From a virus: a DNA stretch of 64,000 nt. This document shows, piece by piece, positions 61,624 through 64,000 of the stretch. The notes under the pieces are model-generated. The model was not told where the DNA came from and made no database searches. It saw only the letters and a list, made by a program, of their open reading frames with translations. The stretch lies in IMG/VR virus record IMGVR_UViG_3300027741_000027, positions 1 to 64,000 of that record. One strand, given 5' to 3'. A program made the position numbers and the translations under genes. Each line of letters opens with the position of its first letter. Positions within the stretch are counted from its first letter, which is position 1.

Positions 61624-63971
61624 TAATTAACCGCCTCCCTTCCTATTTCTGGATTCAATGCCCAAATTTCCGGTGTGCTAAGCGGGCCGTCTCCAAGCGC
61701 CAAGGATTCAATAATATGCTGCATATGCCTTTGACCGGGGCGGCCAATAACCTTATCCTTGGTATCAGGATGATGATAGAAAGGCATTAGCATGCTAGAG
61801 AACCCAGCATCAGCCTTCTTTCTAAAAGGAATGGCATCCTTAGGATTAGATACGCCTTCAAGTCTATCCCATTGTTTGCCAATTTGCTTGCGAATATCTT
61901 TAGTATCATTAAACCAGCTTGGAATAATTGGTTTTTCTGATTTCTTTGATCGATTATCCCAATCAATGCCGTCATGAGGAACAGGAAGAAGAACGTGCAT
62001 GTGATCTTTTGAAGGATGATGACCGGGCGCATGCCTCATAAGATTCTTTAGCCCTCTAGAAAATTGACCAAGAGGAAGGTGCCCGTATCCAGAGGCATCT
62101 CTAGCGCCCTGTAATTGACGTTCGGCCTTAAAGTAATCCCTTATTCCCATATCATCTTTTTTATGCCCAAGGGCCTTTAAAATGTCTGGGTTAATTGACC
62201 CAAGTTGACTTGTATGAGGCGCAAGGAAAAACCAAGCTTCATCAACCTGATGTGGCTCCATGTCATCAGTAAAAAACTGCTTCATAAATGAAGACCTGAA
62301 GTGATGACCCTTGCCGCCCTGATCAATATCTTCAAGTGCAATTTGAACAATATTCTTAATGTTCTTGCCAATGTCAGCGATTGGTTTTACTTGATGAGCA
62401 AGGGGCGGAGAGTAAATAGCTGAATCAGGATGTTTAGATTCAAAGAACATTTTCTCATTACCAAAATCATAATCTTGATTAACTTTAGCATTGGTCATGC
62501 GCTTGAGCCTTTTGATAAGTCGCTTAGTTGCCTCACGATGAATATCATCTGAAGTGGCATCTTCGCCAAGTTTCTTCTTTGCCTCGCGCTCTTCTTCTGC
62601 CTTCATATTCAAAAGATGATGATCTGCCAAATCACTAATTTGATCATGCCTCAATCCTCCACCAATATTTTGAATATGGCGCTTAAATGGCATCATATAA
62701 GGATCAAGTTCTTTATTTGCCTGCAAGTAACCGCGAGCATTATTATGTGTATCGCGGGCGTGAGTAAGAGCATTCCAAATACGAGCAGGATCATCTACTG
62801 AACCGGGAAGGTGATGAAGTGCTTGATAATGCTGGGCGTGGCCGCGTTCGTGCTTATGAGGTTTCAAAAATGCATTAGAGAAGGCGTTACTAACCGCTTG
62901 CTCGCGGCTTGCATCATCTAGTTCATGCCAATTAGATTTAATTCCACGGGTCATATTGGTAAGGCCGCGACTATTAAGTGGATCAACCATTTCACCATCG
63001 GCATTACGAATCCTGTGCCAATTATAAGCATTGTTATCTGCTGGAACAACGCCTGTTTCATAACCATCATTTGGATCAAGCAAATTATCAAATGATGAAT
63101 TCTTATCAAAGTTGGCATCGTTAGGAATTTTAGCCATAGGGCCGGGAACAATAGTTTGTGAAGGATGAACGGGGTGATGATAAGGCTCAGGCGCTTCGGG
63201 GTTGTCAAATATTTTTAAGAATGCAATCTTCTGCTGAGATTGTGATCCATAATAAGAATTAAATGCACCTTGACCAATAACTTCAGTAAACAATGCCTTT
63301 TGAGCAGTGTAAGTCAAAAGTGGAGCGTGAGCTTTAAATGCTCTATTGATACCAAACCAAGACCAATCACCGCCAGAGGCACCATGACCTAAAATGTCAT
63401 GAGCAATGCGAAAATCTACAATTTGATTAATGCTCCAAACGGGATGGGATGCATTGGCCCTAGAAACAGTGAAATGACCCTTTTGAGTAATATCTTCGGC
63501 CATCTCCGAGAAAGTTTTATAAGGCAAAGGGTTGTCAGTGATTTCAATCTCAATTTCATTTTGAATAATCTCTACACGACGACGACAATCTTCTGCAAGC
63601 TCAGTCCAAGCAGAAGCTGCTTTTTTATCATACATTTTGGCGTCAGCATATTCGTGCGCAATGACCTCTTGAAGATCAATGTATGAATCATGCCAAGCTG
63701 CTGCTCTTGCGTTCATAGGCATACGGAAACTATAAAGGCGCTGAATCATATGCAAAAGATTACCAGCGGCTGTTTCCTGAGTATTGCCAGTAGCTTCTAG
63801 CTTTTCACCATGAACGCTAGTGGCTTTGACCTTATAGCCATCTTTTTTATAGTCAGAAGTATGATCTACCTCCCACCCAAGATCCTGAATTTGATTCAGG
63901 ATCTCAGGCAGGGGTGTAGTAATCCCAACAAAGGCGGAAGTAACATCAATAAATTTGATGTCTTCCCACAT
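61623..63971 (-). CDS. large actinophage-type protein of unknown function (782 aa)
   Basis: AAGAGG precedes the ATG. The N-terminal 80 residues form a small alpha-beta domain (FVGITTPLPEILNQIQDLGW). A well-defined block follows near residues 170-260: WSINQIVDFRIAHDILGHGA, then LFTEVIGQGAFNSYYGSQSQ. The H-D-x-x-x-H pattern could bind metal. The rest is helical and His-rich (HKHERGHAQHYQALHHLPGS). I recall the block from other actinophage proteins near head genes but cannot assign an activity. It is the most upstream late gene in the window; 29 bases of upstream sequence are too short to call. Confidence 0.55.
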   Translation of the reverse strand: MWEDIKFIDVTSAFVGITTPLPEILNQIQDLGWEVDHTSDYKKDGYKVKATSVHGEKLEATGNTQETAAGNLLHMIQRLYSFRMPMNARAAAWHDSYIDLQEVIAHEYADAKMYDKKAASAWTELAEDCRRRVEIIQNEIEIEITDNPLPYKTFSEMAEDITQKGHFTVSRANASHPVWSINQIVDFRIAHDILGHGASGGDWSWFGINRAFKAHAPLLTYTAQKALFTEVIGQGAFNSYYGSQSQQKIAFLKIFDNPEAPEPYHHPVHPSQTIVPGPMAKIPNDANFDKNSSFDNLLDPNDGYETGVVPADNNAYNWHRIRNADGEMVDPLNSRGLTNMTRGIKSNWHELDDASREQAVSNAFSNAFLKPHKHERGHAQHYQALHHLPGSVDDPARIWNALTHARDTHNNARGYLQANKELDPYMMPFKRHIQNIGGGLRHDQISDLADHHLLNMKAEEEREAKKKLGEDATSDDIHREATKRLIKRLKRMTNAKVNQDYDFGNEKMFFESKHPDSAIYSPPLAHQVKPIADIGKNIKNIVQIALEDIDQGGKGHHFRSSFMKQFFTDDMEPHQVDEAWFFLAPHTSQLGSINPDILKALGHKKDDMGIRDYFKAERQLQGARDASGYGHLPLGQFSRGLKNLMRHAPGHHPSKDHMHVLLPVPHDGIDWDNRSKKSEKPIIPSWFNDTKDIRKQIGKQWDRLEGVSNPKDAIPFRKKADAGFSSMLMPFYHHPDTKDKVIGRPGQRHMQHIIESLALGDGPLSTPEIWALNPEIGREAVN

Positions 63972-64000
63972 TAGTACCTCTTACCGTGCCTGTGCGGGCG

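Noticed and set aside
1-64000. tRNA genes, insertion sequences and an integrase
   Set aside because: No cloverleaf with a TTCGA-type arm, transposase motif or integrase catalytic set was recognised by reading; a dedicated scan for tRNAs was not possible here.

Overview
The window is part of the genome of a large tailed bacteriophage with a contractile tail (myovirus morphotype). It has no rRNA, tRNA, CRISPR array or insertion sequence that I could find, and genes are packed with ATGA or TAATG overlaps. Tail sheath, tail tube, gp25-like wedge, baseplate J, spike, major capsid and prohead protease proteins all support this. The DNA is visibly AT-rich. Several protein families resemble those of large actinobacteriophages: a phage-encoded DnaE-type polymerase, a prohead protease with a zinc insertion, and a 782-residue protein upstream of the fibres. 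My inference is a phage of an AT-rich actinobacterium, possibly freshwater; no database search could be run.

Left arm (1-11450, plus strand): replication, recombination and regulation. In order: a primase-like TOPRIM protein cut by the window edge, a probable ssDNA-binding protein, DNA polymerase III alpha (its PHP motif is split by a +1 frame change at CTC-TGA-C), RecA, a PD-(D/E)XK resolvase-like protein, a Cas4/RecB-like exonuclease, a RuvC-like resolvase, a sigma region-4-like protein, a zinc-binding protein, a helix-turn-helix protein and an SNF2-like helicase. This arm meets the late genes tail to tail at 11447-11450.

Minus strand, read from right to left: a 782-residue protein of unknown function (61.6-64.0 kb); a fibre cassette (48.1-61.5 kb) that includes a 1842-residue protein with a glycosidase barrel interrupted by an SGNH esterase; head genes (38.9-48.0 kb); connector and tail-completion genes (33.8-37.6 kb); sheath, tube, frameshifted assembly chaperone and tape measure (27.2-33.7 kb); then the hub, spike and baseplate with its associated proteins (11.4-27.2 kb).

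Two plus-strand genes interrupt the late region. One is a secreted 3D plus NlpC/P60-type cell-wall hydrolase (37873-38793), with a 283-base divergent regulatory region upstream and a strong bidirectional terminator downstream. The other is a 51-residue membrane protein between the chaperone and the tape measure. The 283-base stretch at 37590-37872 is the longest stretch without a gene. Portal and large terminase were not found and probably lie to the right of the window.
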